Below are positions 33,801 to 43,148 of a DNA stretch of 64,000 nt, in pieces (position 1 is the first letter of the stretch; every line of letters starts with the position of its first letter). Source of the stretch: Diphasiastrum complanatum (lineage: Eukaryota > Streptophyta > Lycopodiopsida > Lycopodiales > Lycopodiaceae); the NCBI GenBank assembly GCA_029204225.1, contig CM055099.1, positions 40,497,131 to 40,561,130 of the forward strand. Direction: 5' to 3'. Made by a program: the position numbers and the translations under genes. Under the pieces are notes generated by a model. The model was not told the DNA's origin. It searched no databases and saw only the letters and a list, made by a program, of their open reading frames with translations.

Positions 33801-35676
33801 GTACTAGGTTTATTACATGATCTACCTCTCTGCTAGGTGGTAAACCATGTGGCAAATCTTCAGGAAAAACATCTTTAAATTTAGACAATAAAGTTTCTAA
33901 TTTACTGATTTTCTGCTGAATAGAACTGGAAATAGAAACTTCAGGAATAAACTGAAAGTCACATAAGAATACCTGATGGTCTTCGTCTCCGATTAGCTGA
34001 CAGAGCTCTGAACTGCAGACCATAGGGCTGTTGGGAACATCATGCTCCCCATGCAACTGGATCTCTCGGCCTTTATACTGAAAGCTGAGGGTGTTCTCCT
34101 GATAGTTTCTGTGGAGGGAAGGTCCTAAACTGTAGAGCCAATCTCTCCCGAGAACAATGTCTGTTCGATCCAGGTGCATTATCTGAAAGTTTATTTGATC
34201 TTGGTACCCCTGAATACCAAGATTTAACTTACTTACCATAGTTTCCCATATTTTTTTATCTTCACCCTTAGCTAATGAAACTATGTACCTATGCTGACTA
34301 GGTACTTCTGGTAGTTTAAGCTTTTTAACCAGGGTGTGGTTGATGAAATTATGGGTTGCCCCATCATCAACCATGACTCTTACTGACTGGTTACCAACTT
34401 TCCCATGCATACGTACTAGGTCATGCGGCCCAAAGCTGAAGGGTCTCGCTAGCATTGCAGAGGTCAGCTGGCAACAGTGTTCATGATCTTCATGATACAC
34501 TTTGATCTCGGAAGCTGCCGAGTCACTGGGGAAACATACAGTCTGAACAAGATGAACTTGTTTTTTATCTTTCTTATCTTTTTTAGTGAAAGGCCCCTTG
34601 GGACACTGTCTGACTGTGTGTCCTTTGCCCATACACACAAAGCACAAACGTTCTTGTTTGGCTTTCTCAAAATCATCTGGTTTTAAGGGCTGTATGAGTG
34701 AAGGGCGTTTCTGAGGAGGTTCACCTTTAAATTTATCTTCTTTCTTTCTTTTTAAAAATTTCTTTTTAAATTGAAAGTCTTTCTGAGGAAGCTGCTCAGA
34801 AAGTGGTTGCTGTCTCGCTCTCTTCCTACCCACTGAATCATCATAGATTTGAGCATATCTGAGAGCTTGCTCAAGGGTAGTAGGCGAGTTTCTCTGGACC
34901 TCTACTTTATATTCATCTTTGAGGCCACGGACAAATCCTCTGATTTTTTGATAGTCATCCATATTTTTAATCTTTAAAATTGCCTCTCGATACTGCGAGA
35001 TATATTGGATGAGGGACTTGTCCATTACTGTTCTTTCCCAGGCTTCCCAGGCTCTATCAAGTTCATTCTCTGGTAGAAATTCTCTTAGGAAAACTTCTTC
35101 AAAAGCTTTCCATGACCGGGGAGTCTGCCCAGTCTCCTGGAGATTTAACCACCACTTATAGGCCATAGGCCCTAAAGAAAGACTGGCCTCAATTGCTTGC
35201 AAATGGTCAGGGGTCTGTTTAAGAGCATGAATGTTCTTCCATTTGCTGAGGAAGGTTTGTAGAATATCTGCATTTCTATCCTTCTCTTCCCCATTAAAAG
35301 TAGGAGGCTTTAAATCTTTAAAAACACTGGGGTGAGACCGTAAAGTCTCACCCGAAACTGATGGAAGTGGAGAAGGGGATAACTGAGAAGTGGAGGGAAG
35401 GCTTCCTTTCGCGGAACTCAAAATCAAGTTTTTGAGTTCAGCGAACGAGTCGTCCACACTGGACTTGAAATTGGCTAATGCCAGTTTCAGTTCATCCACC
35501 TCTGTTACCAATTGGAGGAACTGCTCCTTGGTAACCAGCTCGTCGAGTTCTTCGGCGAACTGTTCCTGTTCTTCTACTTCCATAGGTTCCTTCCCTTTTC
35601 TGTAAGCCAAGGCTTCTGTTTCAAGTTCGTCGAAGCCTCTCTCCTGGGGTTGATCAGGTCCCTGAGGAGTGGTCAT
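30889..35676 (-). CDS. gag-pol polyprotein of gypsy D, 1,595 aa, complete
   Basis: One open frame encodes, in order: an acidic coiled-coil-like N-terminus; gag core (about 120-260, with WW and F...F.P.); zinc knuckle [14 protein letters not shown] (345-358); protease with VDDGATHNF (about 436-444); RT with LCVDYRALN (about 682-690) and catalytic VFLDD (781-785); RNase H with Asp 932, Glu 967, Asp 994 and Asp 1037; integrase HHCC (His 1175, His 1182, Cys 1212, Cys 1215) and core Asp 1245, Asp 1306, Glu 1342 (35 residues between the last two); a GPF/Y module near 1,480; and a C-terminal chromodomain (about 1,540-1,590, EYLVKW and ATWE). The chromodomain directs integration to marked chromatin in this group. 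No stop or frameshift was seen. The ATG lies 790 bp after the primer site. Internal frames on both strands are shadows. Confidence 0.97.
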   Translation of the reverse strand: MTTPQGPDQPQERGFDELETEALAYRKGKEPMEVEEQEQFAEELDELVTKEQFLQLVTEVDELKLALANFKSSVDDSFAELKNLILSSAKGSLPSTSQLSPSPLPSVSGETLRSHPSVFKDLKPPTFNGEEKDRNADILQTFLSKWKNIHALKQTPDHLQAIEASLSLGPMAYKWWLNLQETGQTPRSWKAFEEVFLREFLPENELDRAWEAWERTVMDKSLIQYISQYREAILKIKNMDDYQKIRGFVRGLKDEYKVEVQRNSPTTLEQALRYAQIYDDSVGRKRARQQPLSEQLPQKDFQFKKKFLKRKKEDKFKGEPPQKRPSLIQPLKPDDFEKAKQERLCFVCMGKGHTVRQCPKGPFTKKDKKDKKQVHLVQTVCFPSDSAASEIKVYHEDHEHCCQLTSAMLARPFSFGPHDLVRMHGKVGNQSVRVMVDDGATHNFINHTLVKKLKLPEVPSQHRYIVSLAKGEDKKIWETMVSKLNLGIQGYQDQINFQIMHLDRTDIVLGRDWLYSLGPSLHRNYQENTLSFQYKGREIQLHGEHDVPNSPMVCSSELCQLIGDEDHQVFLCDFQFIPEVSISSSIQQKISKLETLLSKFKDVFPEDLPHGLPPSREVDHVINLVPGTAPVSKPPYRVSRTEDEEITRQLTDYLGKGQIQTSSSPWASPVLLVKKKEGSMRLCVDYRALNKVTIKNKYPMPRADELFDQLDGAKFFSKIDLRSGYHQVRIKSEDVSKTAFRTRHGHYEFKVMPFGLTNAPATFMTLMNSVLRPYLGKFVVVFLDDILVYSKTRKEHLKHLRKVFRLLRKHKLYAKQSKCEFFVEEVAYLGHIISSDGIKMDPNKVKAILSWLRPQNILELQIFLGLAGYYRRFVKEYAQIAVPMTNLLKGKGKEFIWESAQQESFDALKTALATAPVLKVVDPNQPFVVETDASDFAVGAVLTQGGRPVAFESKKLEPAQTRYSAYEKELFSIVHALKTWRHYFYGANFEVLTDHESLRYLCNQPELRGRKARWAELMQEFDMSIRYRRGKFNTVADALSRMPMINELSFTQIRNELLESLRGKCQHDAFFSIIWNSVQNRQLQTPEPVPGAGASSSKNTAASVEDDNESEYTSSDDVEDSEPVLPKQTQVVEGQLTQGFKWKQYSIQDEYLLYRDRVCVPNSEDYRQQVLYECHDNPSAGHPGIQKTYELLRRQFFWPSMKKDVHQYVTSCQKCQVNKAERLKAGGLLHPLEIPAGKWESISMDFIVGLPKTQKGNDAIWVTVDRLTKMAHFIPTKTTVRAPELARLFVDGLFKLYGLPSGIVSDRDSKFTGNFWKAVFHHLHTKLNMSTTDHPQTDGQTERVNQVLEDMLRAYVSKRQTNWEEYLSILEFAYNSTKHSATGYSAFMLMYGFQPRSPTAVGFKQKKVEAARNFLEDLNQMIEHAKRSIRQSQDRARHYADPHRRDVQFSTGERVYLRVPVDSKTLKSGVCAKLSPRYCGPFTISRRLGEVTYELELPHSSKVFPVFHVSQLRKALTRSDNLVGDSVLVLPLDPQQPPHEPEEILDSRETQTRHTLYREYLVKWNDQPVENATWERGSVLRKIFPDFVLEDQDDS

Positions 35677-36466
35677 CTTCGAAACTGAAAGAGAGCTACC
35701 TTAACTTCTGAAGGAAAAAAGTCTAAAAGACTAATTTACAACTGTACAAGGGAAAGGAAAGATGACTTAGCTGTTTCTGAGGACTGTACTTCCAAAGAAA
35801 GAATGAAGAGGAACCCTTTCAGCTCTTTTCCCCAAAATTTCAGACCTGCTGTTCCGAAAAATGCCAGTTTGAGGCTTCAAAACGGTACTAAATTTCCCGG
35901 TTTTTTGAGGATAGTAGCTTGCTGGTCTGATTGCAATCCAACTTGTCCACAAAAAGGCAAATCTGAAGTCCAAAAACCCTTCTGAGTTCTGAAATTTCAG
36001 AAGTCTCCTACTCGCTGATCTGGTAGGAATCCTCTTGCTCCAAATCTCTGACGTTGGGGTCCAAAAACTTGTTGAAAAACCAGATTTTCAGAAGCACTGG
36101 CAGCGCTGGCCCTGCTCCTCTTTTTTGGCTTCCAACTCGCTGAGAACCAGTGACTTTTTCCCTGGAAATCGGATGTAGGTCTCTGACTGTACAGCGATGG
36201 AGGTGCTGGCTTCTTCCTACTCTAATTTCGCTGGGAAAACTATAGAGAATCCTCTGAACTCAGTGAGAAACAGCTGTTTTTTCAGCGAGTTACCTACACT
36301 TGGAATCTAACTCCTTGCTACTGTGATTTCTCAGTGGAAATCAGAAGTTTGAAGGCTGCTCCTACAGCGATCCTCCTCCTCTATTCCTCTCTGAGAATCT
36401 GAGAAACACTTCCTATCTTCTGATAGCTTTCTCTACTGCTGTCCTAAACTCCCTAGGATGGAGATG
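35677..36466 (-). other. Leader of gypsy D
   Basis: Untranslated 790 bp between primer site and gag-pol start on the minus strand. It is rich in short CAGCGAG/CTCGCTGA-like words and contains no meaningful frame. Confidence 0.7.
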
Positions 36467-36478
36467 GCTCTGATACCA
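36467..36478 (-). other. Primer binding site of gypsy D
   Basis: TGGTATCAGAGC on the minus strand, the exact standard initiator Met-tRNA complement, one base after the 5' LTR. Confidence 0.93.
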
Positions 36479-36479
36479 G

Positions 36480-36837
36480 TGTAATAGATCCTAACACCAC
36501 AGTAGGGCAAACACTAACTGATCCACCCAACCTTGCCTACTCCCTGATATAGAGTAAGCCCCTCCTAGCCCAGTGTGAGGACTGGTAGCATGCTACTGCC
36601 AAGTGTCGGCCACGTGGCACTGCCGTGGCCGACTGCACGTCGGGACCCAACTGGGGGCCCTATCCTGCTGACAGGGTCCCTAGGCTGTGTTAGGCCCGCC
36701 ATGGCTATGGACCGTGCTGGGGCACACTACTCACACTGTCTTGCCCTGTTGGTCATGTACGCTGGACACGACCCTGACTGTGGTATCTGACCTATCTGTG
36801 TTCTCTAGGGTTCGGCACTGGTTACGAGCTCGTAACA
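36480..36837 (-). repeat. 5' LTR of gypsy D
   Basis: Same 358-bp sequence as 30,520-30,877 with one base difference, and the promoter-bearing copy for this minus-strand element. It is followed on the right by the second CCAGA duplication. Confidence 0.95.
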
Positions 36838-37059
36838 CCAGAGGAGAGAGGCAGAGGCAGAGGCAGAGGCAGAGGTAGAGGCAGGGAGAGGGGGGTGGTC
36901 TAGAGCCAGGGCACGCAGCAGGCATCTAGAGCACGCAGCAGAGCCAGGGCCACACCACGGCATATGGCTCCCTCCAGTTCCGATTCATCTGCGGACCCAT
37001 GGGATCTGCAGTCCACAGATTCGGATGATTTATCCTACCATGACTCCAACGAGCCTTAG

Positions 37060-37668
37060 TTATATAGTTTTCATTACGTTCATGGAACATCATTGTACCC
37101 CTTTTTGGTGCCATGTGGCCCGATATTATATATTATGATGATCCTATTCACAGCATTGTCGTGATTCAGTATTGTTCTTTGTGGTTTTAGTTCAGTAACT
37201 TCGGTTTTATGGTTTATGATTTATGGTTGTAGAGAGAGAGAGGGAGAGAGAGTATGGTTGTTTTGTCAAAAATTGTTTCATTTAAGGCTAAAGTTCAGAA
37301 TGATTCAGCTAGGTTTTTGTTCAGCATGGTTTTAGTTCCGTTTGTTGTGAATCGTGATCAGAGAGAGATAGAGAGAGGGAGAATCAGAGAAAGGGAGATT
37401 CCTGCTATGTTCACTGGGAATGCCCCAATGTGTTCTCTTTTTTTTATATGGGATGCAGCTTTAGCGTAAAGGGACCATCCTGCACCTGAAACAGTCGGCA
37501 AACTACACAATCATACTCCCCTCGATCAGAGCTTTCATCTGATACCCATATTGCACAAAAAAATTTCAAAAAAAAAAAAATTCGATTCTACACGATTCTG
37601 GGAAAATCCCGAATCGCGAATCGGGATCGCGATTCTGATCGCGATTCGCGAATCGCGCTGCAACTCTG
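37060..37668 (+). other. 3' noncoding part and right terminus of hAT-A
   Basis: AT-rich 3' region with GAGAGAG purine runs (37,230-37,400). It ends in a 90-bp zone of GATTCGCGAATCGCG palindromes (37,580-37,655) and the terminal inverted repeat. No separate gene is seen. Confidence 0.7.
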
Positions 37669-37676
37669 GTACATAA
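37669..37676. other. Right target-site duplication of hAT-A
   Basis: GTACATAA, identical to 26,126-26,133. Confidence 0.9.
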
Positions 37677-37863
37677 TAACGATTCGTCAACATCCTCAAA
37701 AAAAATTTGGTTCAAAATGAAAATCAAGTTAACTGGTCACATTCTACTAGAAAATGGCCACTCGCCAGTGGCTAGTAACTAGCAAACTAAGTATGATAAC
37801 ATAACAAAACAACTAGAAACCAGTACTACCAATTCCTTTACAAAATGTGCATATTTGCACACT

Positions 37864-39101
37864 TCATGGAGAGGTGAGGATCATATTCACAATATTTTCT
37901 GCCTCCTCCCAAAAGAATGGACCAAGTATTGTATGCTCAATGTCTCTCCCCACCTCAGTTGATGAGGACTTCAAGTTATGCCACTCCTCGTGGACCACCA
38001 ACCGCCTAAGGGCAACTTTTATCCGCAAGAGATTTGCAAGCACAATGTAGATGTAGCCAAAGCGTGTTTGAGTCGGCTTCAAAAGCTCACGTTTGCTCAC
38101 TTTTCGAAAAACACCTAGCACCCTCTGATGACATGTGATGAAAGTCACTATTTTCCATGCCTTTTGCAAAATAGGAGCTACCCAATCTAGTGCTCTGATG
38201 TCCTCAAACAACAAATCCAGACAATGGCAAGTGCAACGTGTGAAAAAAATCTTCGGATACTCCTCCTCTAGCATCTCACCAGCACGCAAACAATTGTTGC
38301 ATTATCCATTACAACTTGTACCACATTGTGCTCTCCTACCTTGCCAATGATTTCTTTCAAATGTTCATAGATATACAAACCTGATTTTTCCAAACCACTA
38401 GCATCCACACTGCATAAAAAGATAGAACCATAGATATTAGCAGCAATAAAGTTAATGATAGGTCGTCTACGTGTGTCAGACCAACCATCACATACAATCG
38501 TGCACCCATATTTTACCCACTTATCCTTTACCATTTGCAGCTCCCTCATAAGCAATTTTATCTCCTCTCGCAGCTCTTTCACTCTAATAGCCTCATAAGA
38601 AGGGGCTTTCACCGAACCACCAACCTCTCCTGCAGTTCTCAACAAATCTTGAAAATATCTGCTCTTGACTACATTGAAAGGAATTGCATTTGCATAAAAA
38701 AGTTTCCTGCAAGCAATCCGAAATTTGTTTCTCTTTTCTATCGCCCATGCAGCTGTCAAATCACCACTATTTGCAGCTCGACCTCTCTTACGTGTAGGCC
38801 CTGTAGAAGCATCCACGGATTGACTGTTCTCCATCTCATGAACTTGGTCCTCATTGCTACTGACATCTGGATATTGCAATCTCAATGCTTGCACCACATT
38901 GACAGGTGCTTTCTCACATCTATCCACTCCTCATCCCGCTGTCCCAAGCAAATGTGACACAATTCGATGAGGCCCCCCTTGATAATGATGTTCACAATAA
39001 CGGCACTTCATCCGTTTCATGCCTTCACCACCCTTCCCTTGCTTACCAGCTTCCCCAATGACCAGAACATGCTCCCACACATTAGACTTTGGCTTAGGCA
39101 T
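37864..39101 (-). pseudogene. hAT-B transposase fragment (BED finger and DUF659)
   Basis: From ATG 39,101 the minus strand encodes MPKPKSNVWEHV, then a BED finger (CRYCEHHYQGGPHRIVSHLLG). It is stopped by a TGA at 38,933-38,931 and then open from about 38,927: a hydrophilic linker, a helix before DUF659, then DUF659 with CTIVCDGWSDTRRRPIINF and VVQVVMDNAT. A one-base frameshift near 38,290 leads to AGEMLEEEYPKIFF and CTCHCLDLL, where relatives have CAAHCLDL. The text ends at FFWEEAENIVNM... (37,864), so the hAT core end and dimerisation domain are missing. No introns are needed in this part. It is a non-functional relic whose family would bind and excise hAT-B type ends. Confidence 0.82.
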
Positions 39102-39665
39102 TGACAAAATTGTGAGGTTCAGATCTGAAAATTGTGCAAAAAGCCCAAAACCTGCAACTTCACAATAAATCTGGCCAACAGATGGTGATGTGAATGGCTA
39201 GGATGGGGCGCCCTACTGTCCAGAAGACTACCGCCAAATCTCAGTTGAATCTGATCAGTGACCAAAGAGAACTGATTGATTCTTTGAAGTGGCCTCAAAA
39301 CTAGTTTTTTTGCACCTGCTGCTTGTATCTCCTCAACCAAGCTTCAAAACAAAACCCCTGCCTACAAGAAATCTTGGTAAACTATGGAGAGGAGAGTGAG
39401 ATTCTATCAATGCCAAGAAATGGAGGAGGGCGCACTTCTTGTCCACGATGGAGCAGCAGTTAGTAGAGGAGTTATGAGGGCTGGCTGAGCTGTCCCAGCC
39501 TCGTGGTAGGTCGTTTTTTAGGTAGATGGGCCCTAGGACCCCATTTGGAGGGCTAAGGCCCCAAAAAAATTTGAGTTGGAAATGTCCACGTTTGAAACGC
39601 GCTTCAAACTTGGGCATTTCAAACGCGATAGAGTCAGCAATCAAACGCGTTTGAATGCAACCATG
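39102..39665 (-). other. Right terminal region of hAT-B
   Basis: Noncoding 5' side of the hAT-B transposase. From 39,583 it contains repeated CGTTTGAAACG/CAAACGCG subterminal motifs and ends with the 18-base inverted repeat. No other gene is seen; frames here are chance. Confidence 0.7.
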
Positions 39666-39673
39666 GTCTTACC
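39666..39673. other. Right target-site duplication of hAT-B
   Basis: GTCTTACC, one base different from GTCTCACC at 25,724-25,731. Confidence 0.75.
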
Positions 39674-39794
39674 TACCATCGTGAATGCTACAGAGGTTTG
39701 GCATACAAGGATTCCTGAGTAAAATTGGGCCAGTATTTCTCATTTGCAAACTACTATGCTTTCACGCGTGATCTAGGCTAAGCCATCAGTTCCA

Positions 39795-41335
39795 CATCGG
39801 TTACCTAGTGGGGGCAGGCCTCAAGAGATCCAAGCTAGAATAGGACCTGAACATGCTCAAGACCCTCTATCTCTTGGTGACAAATCTCACCAAGAATCGT
39901 GCCATGTCTACAACCTCCTTGACCCAGGGTATTCTCCCAATGTCTTCAACAAGGAGGTCAAGACAATGTGCAGCACATGGACTCCAGAAAATCCAAGGGC
40001 ACCTCTCATTCACGAGCTTCCCCATGGCAACACAATTGGACACGTTGTCCGTGACAACTGGCATTGGAATTCCGACAAAGGTCGACTCATAACTCATGAA
40101 CATTTACCAAATGCAAATGTAAATGGCAAATGCAAATTGCAACGTTCAAAACGATAATCACAATTCACAAAATGTAACCTACTAACTTCAAAGCTCAATG
40201 TTGAAAGTTGAAACTTGAAAGTGGCAAGTGCATACCTGGACAACATTCTCTTTTCCGACCTCCTCAATGGCCTATGAGATTTACAAACAATCTCATGCCA
40301 TCCAATGCCATGCCTGGCTCCGACGTATCAATGGATCTCAAAGACATGGTGCCCATGCAAGAAGACACCGATATATTCACAAGATGGCGCCTCCTTGCAT
40401 AGGTCCAACCATCTGATAGTATGGTGCATCCATACCTAGAACATTCGACAACAGTTTCAACTAACTAACTTTCAAATTTGGAGATTGAAAGTTCAAAGTT
40501 AGAACTTGAAAGTACTAAAGTAGTAAGTGCAAAGGTTTTGAGAATGTAAGATTACATGTATACGTCGCCCATGACTTCCTAATGGGCTGTAGGTCAGCAT
40601 CCATAGACTGCCACTCAGCATGTAGCTCTCTCGTCCTCAACTGCTCCATGGTTGGGCCCTCCCACTAAACACCAATACGAGATACTGCTCGCATCATATC
40701 CCTCCATGCAGGGGTCATAACCACATGAAAGGAGAGGTCGCACAAGTAAAAGCACCTCCTAACAGCAATAGCAGCTGCATCCCTATGCGACTGCTGGAAG
40801 GCTGCCACATAAACATCACTGCCTCTCACATGTCCTTGACCCCGTCCCCTAACACCTCCAGCCCTACCAATAGCACTATTGCCTGCCCCACCTACTGGCA
40901 CTACAGGAGTCAAGAAGGTGGAATGGATGCTGCAGCGAAGCTAGCGCCAACTACAAGTGATGGCTGTGATGGGGAATCTCGGCGCTCTGCCGCACCTGTA
41001 ACAATAATGGTGTTAGGCTTTAGCTAATAAAGTATAGTCAGTGAGAGAGAACAGTCACTAATTACTCATTAGTAATCAAACTATAGACTGAACTTTGAAG
41101 TTTTAGCTTTAGATCAATCATCATTGATCAAACAAGATTCAAGGATCACCTGTGGCTGAAGTAGTAGCAGAAGAGTCATCCCCGATCCTGGCAATCCTCA
41201 GTGACTCTAGGGCCTGAGTGCAAACAGTGATCCTATATCCCCGAAGACGTAAAAGATGCGCCCTTATTCGAACGGGGCCACCTCCGTAAGTGTTCCCGCA
41301 ATACTTGCAAGTCCACAACAAACACTAGTGTTGTA
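39795..41335 (-). pseudogene. Third hAT transposase relic (hAT-C), BED and DUF659
   Basis: Minus-strand exons of another DUF659 protein are seen. At 41,321-41,139 a BED finger reads LWTCKYCGNTYGGG and RIRAHLLRLRG and ends at a GT donor (ATTCAAG side). At about 41,000-40,560 there is a linker, then a helix (VRRCFYLCDLSFHVV) with a frameshift near 40,915 and a TAG near 40,666. At about 40,400-40,230 there is part of DUF659, and at 40,103-39,867 VVTDNVSNC, SPCAAHCLDLL and VRFVTKR, then a stop and LRPAPTR at about 39,800. The hAT C-terminal domain is absent. It is closer to hAT-A than to hAT-B by motif wording (PCAAHC, RAHLLR.RG). No inverted repeats were found for it. Confidence 0.72.
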
Positions 41336-41482
41336 TAAAGGCTCGTAAGCGAATGCAAAGGAAGTCAAAATGAAGCAACTCCTCTGCTCAAAGAATGATC
41401 AAGTGGAGGATATACACACACACCCATGGACACAGAGCATGACTCTCGTTGGTATAGGTCTCAAAGGCTAACAATGTTATCT

Positions 41483-41737
41483 CTAGTCTCGGTGTCTAAA
41501 GAGGATAGTTGGCTCATCCTCTGACTCACATATGCACAACAACTGGAGGAGGTAATATGAGGCTGTTAATCTCTCATATTGGTACTCGTACCAAGGCAGG
41601 TGTATGTCTTCTTTAAGCAGGCTGCCTTTGATCATTGATTCGACCCCATCAAGAATAGGTCTGATAAATGCTATTAATGAAACAGCACCAAAGCCTCCAA
41701 AAGGTGATTCTTTGATAATAATTTTAAGATCCTTGCC
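41483..41737 (-). other. Unassigned open stretch, 84 codons
   Basis: Minus-strand frame open between a TAA at 41,738 and a TAG at 41,483. The translation has mixed composition (ESPFGGFGAVSL, then WYEYQYERLTASYYLL and CESEDEP) that does not look like random AT-rich text. There is no ATG near the start, so it would have to be an exon. It lies downstream of NDUFB10 on the same strand. I do not recognise it. Confidence 0.2.
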
Positions 41738-42362
41738 TTAGGAGATAACATTTCCCATTCCTTTTGATTCATAACCACTTCCTTCAGTATCATCACCTCA
41801 CTGTCCATTCAACCTTCTTATAGATTTATAAGTTGGTATTACGTGTTTTTTCAACCTTAAACAGCTATTGCTGCTTCAAGGAAGTGCGGCTTGAATGATT
41901 AACTTCACTACATCTTGTACTCTGAAATTCCCGAAGCTAAATATTTTGAGCCCCGTGTCTGTTACAAACACCTTACACTATCAAATTCAAAATCTCCCAC
42001 AGTAACAGAGCATGAACGTGTTATATAGAAATCGAAACAGACAGCAAGGCCCTCCTAAGAAATAGTGGGTCTAAAAAGTTTATGCTATAAGCAGATTTTC
42101 ATGAATAACAAGATGTAAGTCTCTAAACGAAGCCTCAAATGTGGTGCCGCTTGACGTATCTCTGAAAAAAATTTAAAAAACTTCGTCACGAGCTTGAGTC
42201 GCGAAAAAGTAAATTACGAGCTGGATGTCAGAGAAAACTATGCTTAGATCAAAATAAAAATGGTATAGGAAAATAGAATCTATTTTGGCCAAAAAGAAAG
42301 AGCTACTGATTATCGCTCTCTCGCAATGCGAATGAAAAATGAAGCAAGGCGAACAAACCTGA
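41738..42362 (-). other. Noncoding sequence downstream of NDUFB10
   Basis: AT-rich; probably the NDUFB10 3' UTR and flank. TCAG/GTTTGTTCG directly after the stop could be a splice donor for a 3' UTR intron, but this is weak. Confidence 0.35.
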
Positions 42363-42659
42363 TTAAGGATCGACGGGCAGATTAGGGCGAACGTCTTTAT
42401 TCCAAAAACCTGCGTTGTTGATGAAATCCAGGTACTTATGAACCAACTTGCGACAGTTCTGATAATGATTCACCCCCTCGCGACGGTAGCAATCCTGCAC
42501 CTTCTCACGCAGGATCTTGGCCATCTCTATGCGCACCCACTTCTCCCGAACCAGATGCTCCCGCATCTCCAGCATTGCCACCGGATCCTTGTATGGATGC
42601 TCCGGATCGAAATCATCCGGAGGAGTCTCCTCGAACTTGGGACTCCCCTTGAACCCCAT
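42363..42659 (-). CDS. NDUFB10: NADH dehydrogenase (ubiquinone) 1 beta subcomplex subunit 10, PDSW type
   Basis: 98 aa from ATG 42,659. It is an accessory subunit of mitochondrial respiratory complex I, located in the membrane-arm beta module facing the intermembrane space; it has no catalytic role. The sequence shows the plant hallmark blocks FEETPPDDFDPE, PYKDPVAMLEMREH, REKWVRIE, AKILREKV and CYRREGVNHYQNC (two Cys 12 residues apart), then KLVHKYLD. I chose this ATG over the upstream ATG at 42,698 because the extra residues are just a translated GA-repeat (ERERERGRERE). The single open exon shows no defect and the length fits the plant family, with a slightly short C-terminus. The 5' UTR is GA-rich; no TATA box is obvious. 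It is the only intact host gene between the TE nest and SEC61G. Confidence 0.9.
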   Translation of the reverse strand: MGFKGSPKFEETPPDDFDPEHPYKDPVAMLEMREHLVREKWVRIEMAKILREKVQDCYRREGVNHYQNCRKLVHKYLDFINNAGFWNKDVRPNLPVDP

Positions 42660-42693
42660 CTCTCGCTCTCTCCCTCTCTCTCGCTCTCTCTCC
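42660..42693. repeat. GA/CT-rich 5' UTR tract of NDUFB10
   Basis: Imperfect CTCTCG/CTCTCTC repeats on the plus strand, i.e. GAGAGAG on the gene strand, directly before the start codon. GA-rich leaders are common in plant housekeeping genes. Confidence 0.6.
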
Positions 42694-42887
42694 AGCAAAG
42701 TAGCTTTGCAAACGATCTGGTTCGACCGCTTTTCTCCAATGGCGAAAGTGCCTGCAACATGAAAGTCCTGGTTGGTGTATCTACATAGTCCAAAGTGACT
42801 CCTCAGCTTTCACACTACATGTCTCTTGAATATGTGGCACATGGACACTGTCACCTAGGGGCAAGTACTTGATGGCTACTTTTTCGG

Positions 42888-43148
42888 CCAAGGACAACTC
42901 CAATGCTCCTTGGCAAGAGGTCTTGTTAAAGGCTACTCGGTGCCCATGAGTTACTATCTCGAACCGTATATCTCAAGGAAACATGCCATTTCATCACCCG
43001 ATTTCTCTTTGGGCCAGGGACAACTCCACTTTCTCCTTGGCAAGAGGTCTTGTTAAAGGCTACTCGATGCACTCCAGGAGCCCATCAACTATCTTTCTCG
43101 AACCGTATATCTCAAGGAAACACGCCATTTCATCACCAGATTTCTCTT
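42888..43148. repeat. 126-bp tandem duplication upstream of NDUFB10
   Basis: Two adjacent copies begin at 42,888 and 43,014 (CCA.GGACAACTCC) and share TTGGCAAGAGGTCTTG, TCTCGAACCGTATATCTC and GCCATTTCATCACC. They differ by small indels. Confidence 0.8.

Larger units (their letters stand above)
30520..36837 (-). mobile_element. Intact Ty3/gypsy chromovirus D, nested in hAT-A
   Basis: A 6,318-bp element in minus orientation has two 358-bp LTRs that I find to differ at a single base (30,699 region, C versus A). It also has a Met-tRNA primer site, an uninterrupted 1,595-aa gag-pol frame, a polypurine tract touching the stop codon and perfect 5-bp target duplications. All structural parts needed for autonomous retrotransposition are visible. 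It is the youngest layer of the nest. The chromodomain at the pol C-terminus places it among chromoviruses; the clade within them is not decided. Confidence 0.96.
27186..37059 (+). pseudogene. hAT-A transposase (BED finger, DUF659, hAT dimerisation), split by gypsy D
   Basis: Six exons splice in frame with GT-AG junctions: about 27,209-28,185, 28,278-28,623, 28,721-29,127, 29,226-29,395, 29,505-29,842 and 29,961 onward. Exon 1 has a BED-type zinc finger (WRCLHCGG, R.RAHLLR) and a long Gly/Ser/Thr-rich repeat linker. Exon 2 is DUF659: TIWSDGWTD, VTDNASNC and PCAAHCIDLL. Exons 3-5 give the hAT core and C-terminal dimerisation domain (WW near 29,615, CERNWS). Exon 6 is acidic then Arg/Gly-rich; gypsy D sits in it and an RG-rich tail resumes at 36,843, plausibly ending DSNEP at 37,059. 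The start is unclear: ATG 27,186 is one frame away from the BED frame. TAG stops occur at 30,120 and 30,483 (and 36,901 in the tail frame). The protein would cut and paste the element; this copy is inactive. Confidence 0.85.
26134..37668 (+). mobile_element. hAT-A DNA transposon, interrupted by gypsy D
   Basis: The ends are CATAGTTGCAGCG on the left and, reverse complemented, CAGAGTTGCAGCG on the right, bounded by identical 8-bp duplications GTACATAA. Without the nested retrotransposon and its 5-bp duplication the element is about 5,212 bp. Both subterminal zones are packed with GAATCGCGATTCGC-type palindromes, and the left has a 75-bp tandem duplication. The interior encodes a six-exon DUF659/hAT transposase in plus orientation. 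The higher GC of its coding part contrasts with the surroundings. It was an autonomous-type element and is now disrupted. Confidence 0.93.
25732..39665 (-). mobile_element. hAT-B DNA transposon, interrupted by hAT-A
   Basis: Terminal inverted repeats of 18 bases, CAAGGTTGCATTCAAACG on the left and (reverse complement) CATGGTTGCATTCAAACG on the right, are flanked by 8-bp target duplications. Subterminal regions are rich in CAAACG/CGTTTGAAACG motifs. Removing the nested hAT-A and its duplicated target leaves about 2,391 bp. The remaining coding part is a minus-strand hAT transposase lacking its C-terminal half, so hAT-B was probably a non-autonomous deletion derivative before being interrupted. 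Confidence 0.85.

Noticed and set aside
42660-42698. Upstream ATG of NDUFB10 at 42,698
   Set aside because: The 13 extra residues are a translated GA-repeat (ERERERG...); the family begins at the MGFKG-type start at 42,659.
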